Both the position numbers and the translations under genes were made by a program. Under the pieces are notes generated by a model that made no database searches, was not told where the DNA came from, and was given only the letters and a program-made list of their open reading frames with translations. From Psychrobacter aquimaris (lineage in GTDB: Bacteria; Pseudomonadota; Gammaproteobacteria; Pseudomonadales; Moraxellaceae): 64,000 nt of DNA. Positions 32,940-41,844 of this stretch are shown piece after piece (the first letter of the stretch is position 1; each line of letters starts with the position of its first letter). The stretch is taken from the NCBI RefSeq assembly GCF_016107525.1, contig NZ_JABASR010000005.1, positions 1-64,000 on the forward strand, given 5' to 3'.

Positions 32940-34178
32940 GTGAAACCAAAAACTTGGCAACGATTTACCGCACCATTCATTGAGCCTTATGCGCGCTATC
33001 AGCATGCTGATATCTTGCATGCCATACGTATAGGTGCAGCTATCATGCTTGCCCTATTAGCAAATCAAATTAGCCATTTTCCACATGGGGAATGGACGAC
33101 TATTACCGTCTTTATTATTCTAGGATTGCTACAGTATCAAGGCGCTATTTATACCAAGGCCAAAGAGCGAGTATTGGGCACGGTTTTGGGTATTGTCGTG
33201 GCATTTGCGATCTTATGGTTCAATAAAGAGACTGGTGCTTGGTTAGGGACAGAGTATCTGCTTATTGGTATCATCAGTGGGATTATTGGTTATTTTTCGG
33301 TCAGGCGGCTAGGGTATACTGGGTTACTCACTGGTATTACTATGCTGATGATAGTTTCTAATTTAAATCAAGTTAATATGGCGCAAGATGGTGTCTATCG
33401 CGCACTCAATATCTTAATCGGTACGGGTATTGCTGTTATGGTGACAGTGGTCTTACCTCTCAAATCTACCTTGATGTGGCGCTTTTTATTGGCAAATAAT
33501 TTAGAAGCCTGTAGTACTATTTATGCTGGTGTCGGGCATCATATCGATGCTGAAATAATGGCTCCCAAGTCGCTTGTCTATACTAAGGCGACAAGCTCAG
33601 CCAGCCTGACTTATCCTAAAAATAATAGCGCTATGCCAGATATGCCTGTCAATAAAGCGTTGATAAAATCGCTGCAGCAAATAAACAAGCGACTACTCGC
33701 AGTACGTCCACATATTGCTGCGACAGCAAGTGAATCTGGTATTGATAAAGAAACCATAGAAACCATTCAGCGAACCCATCGTAATATCATCGGCACCATC
33801 GATTTATTGTTAAGTGCGGCGCCGCGTTTGGTAAATATCGATATCGATGATGATAACCATACGCTACTGATTCACTATCAACACGAGCTCACCCAAGCAA
33901 TGCAACACATCGCGGCAGTGCTACGCAGCCCAAGCGATCAAACTTTTCGACCCATTACGCGCATTGCGCTATCAGAATATCCTAGCGTACAGTATGCAAC
34001 GTTTGAGTGGCAAGGGTATTTTTGGTTAACGCAAACGTTGCAAGCACAACTGCAACAGTTAAGTGATCTGCTACAAACGACCAAACCGCAGTGGTATGCT
34101 GCTTCTGGTCTTCGATATCAACGGCGTGAGCAGCGTAGAATGAAAGAGCAGGGGGGCGAGTCCGACTTACACTTGTAA
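32940..34178 (+). CDS. FUSC-family inner-membrane protein, copy 1
   Basis: Predicted inner-membrane protein of the FUSC (fusaric acid resistance-like/aromatic acid exporter) group, 412 residues. It starts at GTG 32940 (MKPKTWQRFTAPFIEPYARY); both copies start at a GTG in the context GCGTGAAA. About five to six hydrophobic segments lie in residues 28-175 (for example ITVFIILGLLQYQGAIY). The second half is soluble and helical, and begins after STLMWRFLLANNLEACS. FUSC proteins are thought to export aromatic or hydrophobic acids, but no substrate can be read here. By eye about three quarters of residues are identical with the next gene. Expression is probably separate, since a terminator lies between the copies. 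Confidence 0.8.
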   Translation: MKPKTWQRFTAPFIEPYARYQHADILHAIRIGAAIMLALLANQISHFPHGEWTTITVFIILGLLQYQGAIYTKAKERVLGTVLGIVVAFAILWFNKETGAWLGTEYLLIGIISGIIGYFSVRRLGYTGLLTGITMLMIVSNLNQVNMAQDGVYRALNILIGTGIAVMVTVVLPLKSTLMWRFLLANNLEACSTIYAGVGHHIDAEIMAPKSLVYTKATSSASLTYPKNNSAMPDMPVNKALIKSLQQINKRLLAVRPHIAATASESGIDKETIETIQRTHRNIIGTIDLLLSAAPRLVNIDIDDDNHTLLIHYQHELTQAMQHIAAVLRSPSDQTFRPITRIALSEYPSVQYATFEWQGYFWLTQTLQAQLQQLSDLLQTTKPQWYAASGLRYQRREQRRMKEQGGESDLHL

Positions 34179-34291
34179 ATACACGGAATGTTGGCAAGTA
34201 TTTGTCAGCGTCTTTTAGCTATTACCAATAGCCAAATGCTATGTTCTTAGGGTGTTTTTTTGTTGTTATGTGCTAGCATGTTTTGACCTTC

Positions 34292-34332
34292 AGCGTCTTT
34301 TATCTTTTAATAGGTAAAAGGCGTTATTTTTT
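34292..34332 (+). terminator. Terminator between the two FUSC genes
   Basis: 11-bp stem CGTCTTTTATC / GGTAAAAGGCG (two G-U pairs), loop TTTTAATA, then GTTATTTTTT. The 30-base core (34294-34323) resembles the gltD terminator core (32764-32793). Confidence 0.8.
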
Positions 34333-34411
34333 ATCATTACTTTATGTATGGTTAAGCCAGTAGCTAGGATTTAATCGCTTTTTTATTCATTCATTATAAG
34401 AGATACCCTGC

Positions 34412-35647
34412 GTGAAATCGACTTTTTGGCAGCGACTTACCGCCCCGTTTGTAGAGCCTTATGCCCGCTACCAGCATGCGGATGTTTTGCATGCTATACG
34501 TTTGGGAGTAGCGGTTGTCACTGCGCTATTACTTAATAAAGTCACTCATCTGCCGCATGGCGAGTGGACGACCATTACCGTGTTTGTCATATTGGGTTTG
34601 TTGCAATATCAGGGAGCGATTTATACCAAGGCTAAAGAGCGGATCTTGGGTACCTTGCTTGGGGTGGTGGTGGGGCTTAGCTTTTTATGGCTGATTAAAG
34701 ATATCGGTGGCTGGTTGTGGCTATATTATGCACTGATTGGCATTATCAGTGGCATCATCGGTTATGTGGCGGTCAAGCAATTGGGTTATATCGGTCTATT
34801 GACAGGCATCACCATGCTCATGATTGTATCGAGTCCTGACCATAGCAATATCGTCCAAGATGGCTTATATCGCGCGTTCAATATTTTGCTTGGCGCAGGG
34901 GTTGCAGTGGCAGCAACGCTAATTTTACCGCTTAAATCGACATTGATGTGGCGGTTTTTGTTGGCCAGTAATCTTGAGGCATGCAGTAATTTGTATGCAG
35001 GGGTTGGCAATCATATTGATGCAGAAGTTCTAGTGCCCAAGCCGTTTAAATATAGTAAGGCGACCAGTTCAGCCAGCATTATTTATCCGTCGAGCAGTTC
35101 TATACCAGATACGCCAGTCAATAAATCCTTGGTGAAAGCGCTACAAAAAATTAATAAGCGCTTGCTTGCCGTGCGTCCGCATATCGCAGCGACAGCAAGT
35201 GAATCAGGGATTAAAAAAGAAACGCTAGAGACCATCCAGCGTACTCACCGTAATATTATTGGTACGATTGATTTATTGTTAAGCGCGGCACCGCGTTTGG
35301 CAAATATTGAGATTGACGATGAAAATCATATTTTGCTCATCCACTATCAGCACGAATTGACGCAGGCGATGCAGCATATGGCAGCGGTATTACGTAGCCC
35401 AAACGATGAAGTGTTTCGCCCTATTACGCGCATCGCCGTATCAGAATATCCAAGCGTAGAAAATTTAGGCTTTGAGTGGCAAGGCTATTTTTGGCTGACC
35501 CAAACTCTGCAAGTACAATTGCAGCGTCTCAGTGATTTGCTGCAAACTACTAAGCCGCAATGGTTCGCTGCCTCTGGTCTGCGCTATCAACGCCGTGAGC
35601 AGCGCCGTATTGAACATAAAGGCAGTGAAACCGATTTGCACTTATAA
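34412..35647 (+). CDS. FUSC-family inner-membrane protein, copy 2
   Basis: Tandem paralogue of the preceding gene, 411 residues, starting at GTG 34412 (MKSTFWQRLTAPFVEPYARY). The architecture is the same: a hydrophobic N-terminal half (to about residue 175) and a soluble helical C-terminal half. The two copies differ most in the membrane segments and least in the C-terminal half, where long blocks such as HIAATASESGI and RTHRNIIGTIDLLLSAAPRL are identical. That pattern suggests the membrane part may have adapted to another substrate while the soluble part keeps a shared role. This is inference. A perfect terminator follows. Confidence 0.8.
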   Translation: MKSTFWQRLTAPFVEPYARYQHADVLHAIRLGVAVVTALLLNKVTHLPHGEWTTITVFVILGLLQYQGAIYTKAKERILGTLLGVVVGLSFLWLIKDIGGWLWLYYALIGIISGIIGYVAVKQLGYIGLLTGITMLMIVSSPDHSNIVQDGLYRAFNILLGAGVAVAATLILPLKSTLMWRFLLASNLEACSNLYAGVGNHIDAEVLVPKPFKYSKATSSASIIYPSSSSIPDTPVNKSLVKALQKINKRLLAVRPHIAATASESGIKKETLETIQRTHRNIIGTIDLLLSAAPRLANIEIDDENHILLIHYQHELTQAMQHMAAVLRSPNDEVFRPITRIAVSEYPSVENLGFEWQGYFWLTQTLQVQLQRLSDLLQTTKPQWFAASGLRYQRREQRRIEHKGSETDLHL

Positions 35648-35660
35648 ATGAGACACAAAT

Positions 35661-35696
35661 AAAAAACGCTGACTCTGTAAAGTCAGCGTTTTTTTT
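35661..35696. terminator. Bidirectional terminator, FUSC copy 2 / potD
   Basis: Perfect 14-bp stem AAAAAACGCTGACT / AGTCAGCGTTTTTT with 6-base loop and eight T. The A run makes it usable for potD on the minus strand too. Confidence 0.9.
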
Positions 35697-35788
35697 CGGT
35701 CAAAATTATTAAAAGCCATTCTTAAAAAAAGCTATTAAAAATGGTGATTAAAAACGGCTATAAACAATCAGCTGTTAACAAACAATGC

Positions 35789-36922
35789 TTAACGACCCGT
35801 TTTTAGCTTATCCCAATACTGCTGATACACTTGCAATGCTTCATCGCCCACATCTTCTTGGAACTCAGCTTTTGCTAGCACTTCTTTGCTAGGATAAATG
35901 GTCGGATTGTTACGTACATCTTCATCCATCAATTCGCGAGCCGCCATATTTGGTGACGCATAACCAATCTCTTCACTGACGATTTTAGAGTTCTCTGGAC
36001 GCAGCAAGTAGTCAATAAACTTGTGCGCTGCATCGACTTGTTTGGCGTTTTTCGGAATGACAAAGTTATCCATCCACAAGATAGCGCCTTCAGTTGGATA
36101 TTTATAAACCAAGCTGGTCAAGCCTTCGTTATTGGCGATAATTGCCTCCCCATTCCAACTCATACCAACCGTGGTTTCACCTTCCATATAAGGCATGCGC
36201 GAAGCATCCGAGTTAAAGGTTTTTACATTTGGCATTAAGGTGGTCAGCTTCTCATAAGCGGCTTTGATTTCATCAGGATTTTTACTATTACCTGAATGCC
36301 CAAGGGTCAATAGCGCCATGCCAAACACTTCACGCATATCGTTCATCAGCATCACTTGACCTTTATACTCAGGACGCCATAAGTCATTCCAGCTATTTAC
36401 TGTCGCAGGATCGACCGCATCACCATTGATGGCAAGACCAGTGCTACCCCACATGTAAGGAATCGAATATTTGTTTTCTGGATCAACCTTGGTGTTGGTA
36501 AAAGACGTATCCAGGTTTTTAAAGTTGCTCAATTTGGATTTATCGAGCTCTTGCAACAACCCTTCTTTGGCCATTTTTTCGACATAATACGTCGATGGGA
36601 TGGCTAAGTCATATTGGCTAGAATCGTCGAGCAGCTTGAGCTTGGCATACATGGCTTCATTAGAATCAAAGGTGGTGTAATTGACCTGAATGCCTGTTTC
36701 TTCGGTAAAGCCGTCGAGGATTTCTTGTGGCATATACTCTGACCAGTTATACAAATTTAGCGTTTCAGCACTGGCAGTGGTTCCATCAGCAGCCGTATTA
36801 TCTGACTTGCTACAGCTAGCAAGTGCTAGACCAACAGCCACTGCTAATAGGGCTTTTGGAAGTATATGAGCGCTACGAGCAACGCTATGGGCGACAGGGT
36901 GAGACGATGATAAATGGGTCAA
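35789..36922 (-). CDS. potD: Spermidine/putrescine-binding periplasmic lipoprotein
   Basis: PotD-type solute-binding protein that captures polyamines for an ABC importer. It has 377 residues. The start is TTG 36922 with AGGAGAG six bases upstream. No in-frame ATG lies before the signal peptide, so TTG is needed. The lipobox is LASC (Cys at about residue 37). The mature protein follows E. coli PotD closely: LYNWSEYMPQEILDGFTEET, VPSTYYV-like IPSTYYVEKM, then GDAVDPATVNSWNDLWRPEY, MPYMEGETTVGMSWNGEA and LLRPENSKIVSEEIGYASPN. Lipid anchoring differs from soluble E. coli PotD. No potABC genes are nearby, so it must work with permease genes elsewhere. Confidence 0.92.
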   Translation of the reverse strand: MTHLSSSHPVAHSVARSAHILPKALLAVAVGLALASCSKSDNTAADGTTASAETLNLYNWSEYMPQEILDGFTEETGIQVNYTTFDSNEAMYAKLKLLDDSSQYDLAIPSTYYVEKMAKEGLLQELDKSKLSNFKNLDTSFTNTKVDPENKYSIPYMWGSTGLAINGDAVDPATVNSWNDLWRPEYKGQVMLMNDMREVFGMALLTLGHSGNSKNPDEIKAAYEKLTTLMPNVKTFNSDASRMPYMEGETTVGMSWNGEAIIANNEGLTSLVYKYPTEGAILWMDNFVIPKNAKQVDAAHKFIDYLLRPENSKIVSEEIGYASPNMAARELMDEDVRNNPTIYPSKEVLAKAEFQEDVGDEALQVYQQYWDKLKTGR

Positions 36923-37276
36923 AACAACTCTCCTAAATAAAAATGATACAAATGAATAAAAACCAGGTGATAGATAATGAATGCTAAGTGTTAAAGAAAA
37001 GGTATCGAGCCAATTGTGGAACCATTATGGCTATGATTGTTAGTAATTTAAAGGGCAAAGGTGAATACCGTTCTTCAGACCATCATTAAAGATAGCGCTG
37101 ATAACTGGTTAAGTGGTCGTCAGAAATAGGGAATTGCCGCTGAATTTCAGCAAAAGAATAAGCGCAAATAATCGTGCTATGATGAGCATTGGTTTGTTTT
37201 TTAGTCATCACTCAGCAACACAGTTTGTACAAAACAAATAGATCAACCATAACATAATAATAAAGGATGCAGCATC
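36923..37276. other. Divergent intergenic region potD / SDR
   Basis: 354 AT-rich bases between two divergent genes, so it should hold both promoters. I see only a weak pair TTGTAC (37225) - 17 bases - CATAAC for the SDR gene, and no clear operator. Confidence 0.4.
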
Positions 37277-38074
37277 ATGACCCAGAGTCACTCACCGATT
37301 CCAGCGTTATTACCAGAGAAAGTTGGCATCGTCACTGGCGCTAGTCGCGGACTTGGTGCCCAGATTGCTAAGCAAATGGCAGCAGCAGGCGCACTCGTCT
37401 GCGTCAATTATCTGAATAGTAAGGAGGCCGCCGACCAAGTGGTTGCTGATATTATAGCAGCAGGTGGCAAGGCATTTTCTTATCAAGCTGATGTGACTGA
37501 ACTTGAGCAAGTACAGGCGCTGGTGGCTGAAGTGGTTACGCGTTATGGTCGTATTGATATATTGGTCAATAACGCTTTGCCAAGCTATCAGTTTAATCCC
37601 AGTGCTGAATATACCAGTATTGAAACCGTCAAATGGCGGCATTTTTCAAAGCAAATTGATGGTATCGTTAAAGGCGCAGTAAACACCGTTCAAGCGGTAT
37701 TGCCACAGATGAAAGCGCAGAAAACAGGCAAGATTATCAATATCTCAACCAATCTTGTTTATAATCCAGTGGTCACTTATTATGACTATACTACGGCTAA
37801 GTCTGCATTGATTGGGCTCACGCGCAACTTGGCTTCTGAGCTTGGACAATATGGGATACGAGTGAACTTGCTAGCAGGTGGGCTGCTAAAAACCACAGAT
37901 GCGAGCAGTCTCACCACCGAAGAGGTGTTTGATTATATTGCAACCACGACACCACTACGCCAAGCGACCTCGGTAGCTGACTTTGCCAATTCAGTGCTGC
38001 TTATGGCATCAGATTTGAGTTCGGCGATTACTGGGCAGTCAATCGCTGTCGATGGTGGCTTGACCATGCCTTGA
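37277..38074 (+). CDS. Short-chain dehydrogenase/reductase (FabG-like)
   Basis: NAD(P)-dependent oxidoreductase of the classical SDR family, 265 residues, cytosolic. The cofactor motif is GIVTGASRGLGAQIA (about residues 18-32). The structural NNAG motif is NNAL here. The catalytic Ser lies in IINISTNLVY and the YxxxK pair in YYDYTTAKSALIG. The C-terminus SAITGQSIAVDGGLTMP is typical of FabG-like reductases. AAAGGA precedes the ATG. It stands apart from fatty-acid synthesis genes, so it is more likely a specialised reductase than the essential FabG. The substrate cannot be read. Confidence 0.85.
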   Translation: MTQSHSPIPALLPEKVGIVTGASRGLGAQIAKQMAAAGALVCVNYLNSKEAADQVVADIIAAGGKAFSYQADVTELEQVQALVAEVVTRYGRIDILVNNALPSYQFNPSAEYTSIETVKWRHFSKQIDGIVKGAVNTVQAVLPQMKAQKTGKIINISTNLVYNPVVTYYDYTTAKSALIGLTRNLASELGQYGIRVNLLAGGLLKTTDASSLTTEEVFDYIATTTPLRQATSVADFANSVLLMASDLSSAITGQSIAVDGGLTMP

Positions 38075-38188
38075 GGCCGTAATCCCTAAACGTTAATGAA
38101 AAAAGCAATGTGCAATAAATAGTAAAACGACATAAAAAAATAAGCGAAGTCCTAATCATATTGATTGAATGAGATATAAGGAAATAAG

Positions 38189-38452
38189 ATGAACAACCGT
38201 AAACGCGCTGGACTGATTACTGCTGTGCTTGGCATCGTCGCTTTTATGACCATGTTTAACGCTGGCTCACCGACACCTATTATTAATTGGCCAGTTGAGA
38301 CCTATCTGGGTCTGGCATTTACGATTGGCTGGCTGAGCAGTGCACCCATTTGGTTGGCTTATGTATTAGCGGCTGTGGTAATCATTTTGATTATTGTCGG
38401 ATTTTATAAAATCGGTGGTTGGATTTATGGGTTGCTAGCGAAGCGTCATTAA
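38189..38452 (+). CDS. Small membrane protein, unknown function
   Basis: An 87-residue protein with two or three hydrophobic segments: about 7-25 (GLITAVLGIVAFMTMF), 38-55 and a strong one at 57-78 (LAYVLAAVVIILIIVGFYKI). It ends in the basic LLAKRH. ATAAGGAAA lies 7 bases before the ATG, so translation is likely. I do not recognise the family. The next gene converges on it with a gap of 35 bases and no obvious terminator. Confidence 0.65.
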   Translation: MNNRKRAGLITAVLGIVAFMTMFNAGSPTPIINWPVETYLGLAFTIGWLSSAPIWLAYVLAAVVIILIIVGFYKIGGWIYGLLAKRH

Positions 38453-38487
38453 GTTTTTGCTGGATAACTCACTTCAAATTCCAATTA

Positions 38488-39318
38488 TCAAGACGCAATA
38501 TGAAACTGCTCAAGTACGGCTTGTATGCCGTGCTCTTCAATCGTTCCAGTGACAAAATCCGCCCGCGCGATCAATTCTTGCTTTGCGTCACCCATTGCTA
38601 CCGCATAGCCGACCAAGTCAAACATTTCTAAATCATTCATCCCATCACCAAATGCCATGCAATCCTTTGCATCAATATCGTAATGCAGGCATAAATCTAT
38701 GATACCTCGTGCTTTAGACGCTTCTGCGGGTAAGATATCTGCGCCAATATGATGCCAATGAACCAGTTTTAAATCATCCTGAGCAAAATCTACATCTTGC
38801 ATCTTCTCTTCTTGATTGTTAAAAAATACCGAACACTGATAAACCGTATTTGCCTTATAGTAATCTGGGTCAAGTATAGAGTTTGGCGTGATGGCATTGT
38901 ATTCACGCAGGCGCTCATTCTCATCTGACCATGCAATATGAGTCGCTGAGTCAAATTTATGAATAAGTTCACTTTTTTGGCACAACAGTACAATCTTGTT
39001 AGTCTGCGTATCTGTTAATGGATAATGACTAATTATGCCCTCTTTATTAAAGCTGTATTGCCCATTCATACAAATAATCGCATCTAAGACATCAGCTTCG
39101 AGCAAGGCTAAAATATCCTCAGGTAAGATGGCTTTGGAGCGTCCCGTTGAAATCACTAGCTTGATATCAGTTTTGGCAAGCGCTTCAAGCGTGGCTTGGT
39201 TGTGTTCGGCGATAATACCGTTACGGCTCAAGGTATCATCGATGTCAAAAAAGATAATCTTAGGTGCGGGGATTTTATTATCCATAGTGGCGGCAGCGGC
39301 CTTATCTACAATAAACAT
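38488..39318 (-). CDS. HAD-superfamily hydrolase, Cof type
   Basis: Probable sugar-phosphate or nucleotide phosphatase of the Cof/YbiV-like HAD group, 276 residues, cytosolic. Motif I is FFDIDDTLSRNG, with the nucleophilic first Asp. Motif II is LVISTGRSK. The type IIB cap fills the middle. Motif III Lys is in PAEASKARGI and motif IV is MAFGDGMNDLEMFDLVGYAV. AAGGACAACC precedes the ATG (on the minus strand). An in-frame Met 12 residues further in could also serve. Many family members have broad substrate range, so a precise function is not assigned. Confidence 0.88.
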   Translation of the reverse strand: MFIVDKAAAATMDNKIPAPKIIFFDIDDTLSRNGIIAEHNQATLEALAKTDIKLVISTGRSKAILPEDILALLEADVLDAIICMNGQYSFNKEGIISHYPLTDTQTNKIVLLCQKSELIHKFDSATHIAWSDENERLREYNAITPNSILDPDYYKANTVYQCSVFFNNQEEKMQDVDFAQDDLKLVHWHHIGADILPAEASKARGIIDLCLHYDIDAKDCMAFGDGMNDLEMFDLVGYAVAMGDAKQELIARADFVTGTIEEHGIQAVLEQFHIAS

Positions 39319-39705
39319 GGTTGTCCTTTGTGGTTTGTTCCTTAGGGTAAAGAGTCGCTCACTATCGCTTGGCGATATAAGATAAAGCCAATGTTGTCGT
39401 TAGTTATTATGCGTTTTATCCTACAGGCACATAAGCTAAAAATGATAGGATTTTGGCGGTTTTGTGTAACACAATAATTGAGTTTTGGTTATTATTTCTT
39501 GTGATTATAAAATGGATAAATAAAAAGTTGATTTTTCAGCGAAAAGCTATATATAACCTAAATAATTAGCTTATATATTTTAGTTTCGCTAATCAATAAC
39601 TTTTTACCGATTTCAATTTTATACTTTTCAGTAAACTATACTCATAGATGGTGGTATGAAAGCGGAAAAATCGCCTGAGCGCAAATGAATTATAAGGACA
39701 ACACC
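39319..39705. other. Intergenic region before the hemerythrin-like gene
   Basis: 387 AT-rich bases between divergent genes. A TATACT box (39637-39642) has no good -35 partner. Nothing else seen. Confidence 0.4.
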
Positions 39706-40296
39706 ATGGCTGCTTCTAATCACAATGTGACCTCTCAAGACCTACCAAATGGTGCGTCTGGTCTATCGCCGCGTCATCCTGACAGTCGACTTGAGACGGA
39801 TTGGCTATTTTTGTATGACCAGTTGCCACCTACTGATTGGTTCAAAGCCGATTATGTCTATAAGACCTCAGGCTGGCTTAATATACATGCTGACATACGC
39901 CAACGTCAGCGTATTCTGATTGAAATTAGTGGCGCTTATCGAATGAATAATTTGGAATGGTCAGCGTACCGTACTCAAACCTTACCACGGATTAATCAGT
40001 ATATTCTTAAACTGCATCACCATCACAATATTGAAGATCAAGCCTACTTCCCAACCTTCATTCGTATGTATCCTCAGCTAAAAGCAGGTTTCGAAATACT
40101 AGATCGTGATCATGTGCACTTGGATGCGTTATTGAATGAGCTGCAAGCGTTAAATGGTCACTTAGCGAAAAGTGACGTTGAAGACAAAGCACTCACTGAA
40201 CAACTGCATCAGACCTTAGTCAACGTGAGTGTGTTACTCTCACAGCATTTGACCGATGAAGAGGATTTAGTTATTCCTATTTTGGGGTTAAATTAA
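39706..40296 (+). CDS. Hemerythrin-like (HHE) domain protein
   Basis: A 196-residue protein from ATG 39706, which has TAAGGACA upstream; an ATG 21 bases earlier lies before this site. A four-helix hemerythrin fold is suggested by iron-ligand motifs in order: His in LNIHADIRQRQ, H-x3-E in LHHHHNIEDQAYFP, His in DRDHVHLDALL and H-x3-E in LLSQHLTDEEDLVIP. Such proteins bind a non-haem di-iron centre and sense or store O2 or NO, or repair iron-sulfur clusters. About 55 residues before the first ligand are polar and unassigned. The three BLUF genes follow on the same strand, 129 bases on. A functional link through oxygen or redox control is possible but unproven. Confidence 0.8.
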   Translation: MAASNHNVTSQDLPNGASGLSPRHPDSRLETDWLFLYDQLPPTDWFKADYVYKTSGWLNIHADIRQRQRILIEISGAYRMNNLEWSAYRTQTLPRINQYILKLHHHHNIEDQAYFPTFIRMYPQLKAGFEILDRDHVHLDALLNELQALNGHLAKSDVEDKALTEQLHQTLVNVSVLLSQHLTDEEDLVIPILGLN

Positions 40297-40424
40297 AGTC
40301 ATATTTTCACCTATCAATAGGTAGCGATTACAAAATGAATAGCAAAATACCAAAAATCATTATTGAGTAAAGTTCATTTAAAATAGTATATTAATGAAAA
40401 AATTTTTTATTAATTGGAATTTTT

Positions 40425-40934
40425 ATGTATAAAATTATTGATTACCTCATAGAAAAGAGTAGTGGCACGCCTGAAGAGAGGAATAAAGACGGCGAATCCA
40501 TTCTTGTTAATCTGACGTACATTGGTAAAAACAGCAAAGAAAATTCAGGAATATTTTTGGCTCGTACTTTTGAAAAAGCGAAAAGAAATAACGAGAACAG
40601 TAACATAACCTCAGCGCTTGTCATTAATGATGATTATTTTATTCAAAATCTCGAAGGCTCAAGATATGATATCAATGAGTTTTTGGCAAGAGTGATTAAT
40701 GAGCGTCCACACCTTGCACTTCAGGTGATAGATGTTGGAGAATTAGATTCACGTCGATGGAAAGGATTCTTGATCAAATATTTAACCTTAAACGCCCAAG
40801 ACGATGAGAATATGCTTAAGAGTTTGTCAGTAGGGGCTGATTTCAATCCTTATTTAATGAGTCAGACCCAAATTGCACACTTCATAACTTTGGTCTTTGA
40901 AGAGAATGCATTTGATAAAAACCAATTAAGCTGA
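40425..40934 (+). CDS. BLUF-domain blue-light photoreceptor, copy 1
   Basis: Single-domain BLUF (blue light using FAD) protein, 169 residues. With AppA numbering, Y21, N45 and Q63 correspond to Tyr32 (NLTYIG), Asn56 and Gln74 (YFIQNLEGS). The Tyr-to-Gln spacing of 42 is exactly canonical. The Asn pair Asn55-Asn56 is intact. At the Trp104/Met106 positions stand Phe115 and Ile117, with Trp112 three residues earlier. The C-terminal extension FNPYLMSQTQI resembles that of Acinetobacter BlsA. There is no output enzyme domain, so it should act through protein partners. GGA in ATTGGAATTTTT serves as ribosome site. This is the most canonical of the three copies. Confidence 0.88.
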   Translation: MYKIIDYLIEKSSGTPEERNKDGESILVNLTYIGKNSKENSGIFLARTFEKAKRNNENSNITSALVINDDYFIQNLEGSRYDINEFLARVINERPHLALQVIDVGELDSRRWKGFLIKYLTLNAQDDENMLKSLSVGADFNPYLMSQTQIAHFITLVFEENAFDKNQLS

Positions 40935-41075
40935 TTTCAAAGTAATCAACTCTGAAAAGTGCTTTTTTGGTGGTTGAATAAGTCAGATTTTTAATGACTA
41001 ATTGTGAAAAGCTTTGGGCAGATATTTTCTAAGTAATATTTTTAGTTAAAACAAATTTTATTTATCGGAATCTTT

Positions 41076-41558
41076 ATGCAGAATAAAACAAACTGTATTT
41101 CAATGACCAACAAAGACGGTGAAAATGCGCTTATAAGCTTAACGTATATCGGTAATAACAAAGGAAAAGATGACGGTATCGAGTTGATTCGTACGCTTGA
41201 AAAATGGCGAGTAAGCAACAAAGAAACGGATGTCACTTCAGCACTTGCGATTAATGATACTTATTTTATTCAAAATCTTGAAGGTTCAAGATTGATCATT
41301 AATGAAGTTCTAGCCAAATTGACTAAGGAGTACCCGCGTATTTTACTTCATGTTGTTGAGGTGAAGGAAATAGAGAGTCGTAGATGGAATGGCTTTTTAA
41401 TCAAGTATCTAACGTCAAACGACCAAGACACGGAAAATACACTCAAAAGTTTTTTGGCAGGTACTGAATTCAATCCTTATTTGATGAGACAAACGCAGAT
41501 CACAAGTTTGATAAAGGCACTATTTGAAGAGAGAAAGGTTAACTCAACATCAAATTAA
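41076..41558 (+). CDS. BLUF-domain protein, copy 2
   Basis: Tandem paralogue, 160 residues. Tyr24 (LTYIG) and Gln66 (YFIQNLEGS) keep the canonical spacing of 42. The first position of the flavin-contacting Asn pair is Ser47, the second is Asn48. Phe107 and Ile109 stand at the AppA Trp104/Met106 positions. The C-terminus again has FNPYLMRQTQI. Flavin binding is plausible, since other BLUF proteins tolerate a change at the first Asn position. A leader similar to that of the third copy (AGTTAAAACA and then a GGA site) precedes it. Probably transcribed with or like its neighbours. Confidence 0.85.
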   Translation: MQNKTNCISMTNKDGENALISLTYIGNNKGKDDGIELIRTLEKWRVSNKETDVTSALAINDTYFIQNLEGSRLIINEVLAKLTKEYPRILLHVVEVKEIESRRWNGFLIKYLTSNDQDTENTLKSFLAGTEFNPYLMRQTQITSLIKALFEERKVNSTSN

Positions 41559-41844
41559 CGTGCCAGTAATCGCCAGCCTTCGTTACTTTTAGTGGATTAT
41601 TTGGTAAGCAGTTTCATAATATTATGACTGACATCACTAATCTGCACTCTTAACGCTTGATCTATGTATCAGGTTTATTTCTATTTCGAGGTTAAATAGA
41701 GGCTGAATGTGAGTATTATTTAAGTTCTAGCCAATTATTATTAGAGATTACAGAGAGATAGAAAAATATGAAAAATATCGTTGAATAGATTGTTTTTTAA
41801 GTGCTATCTTAAGTTAAAACATATCGTTGTTAATTGGATTGATT

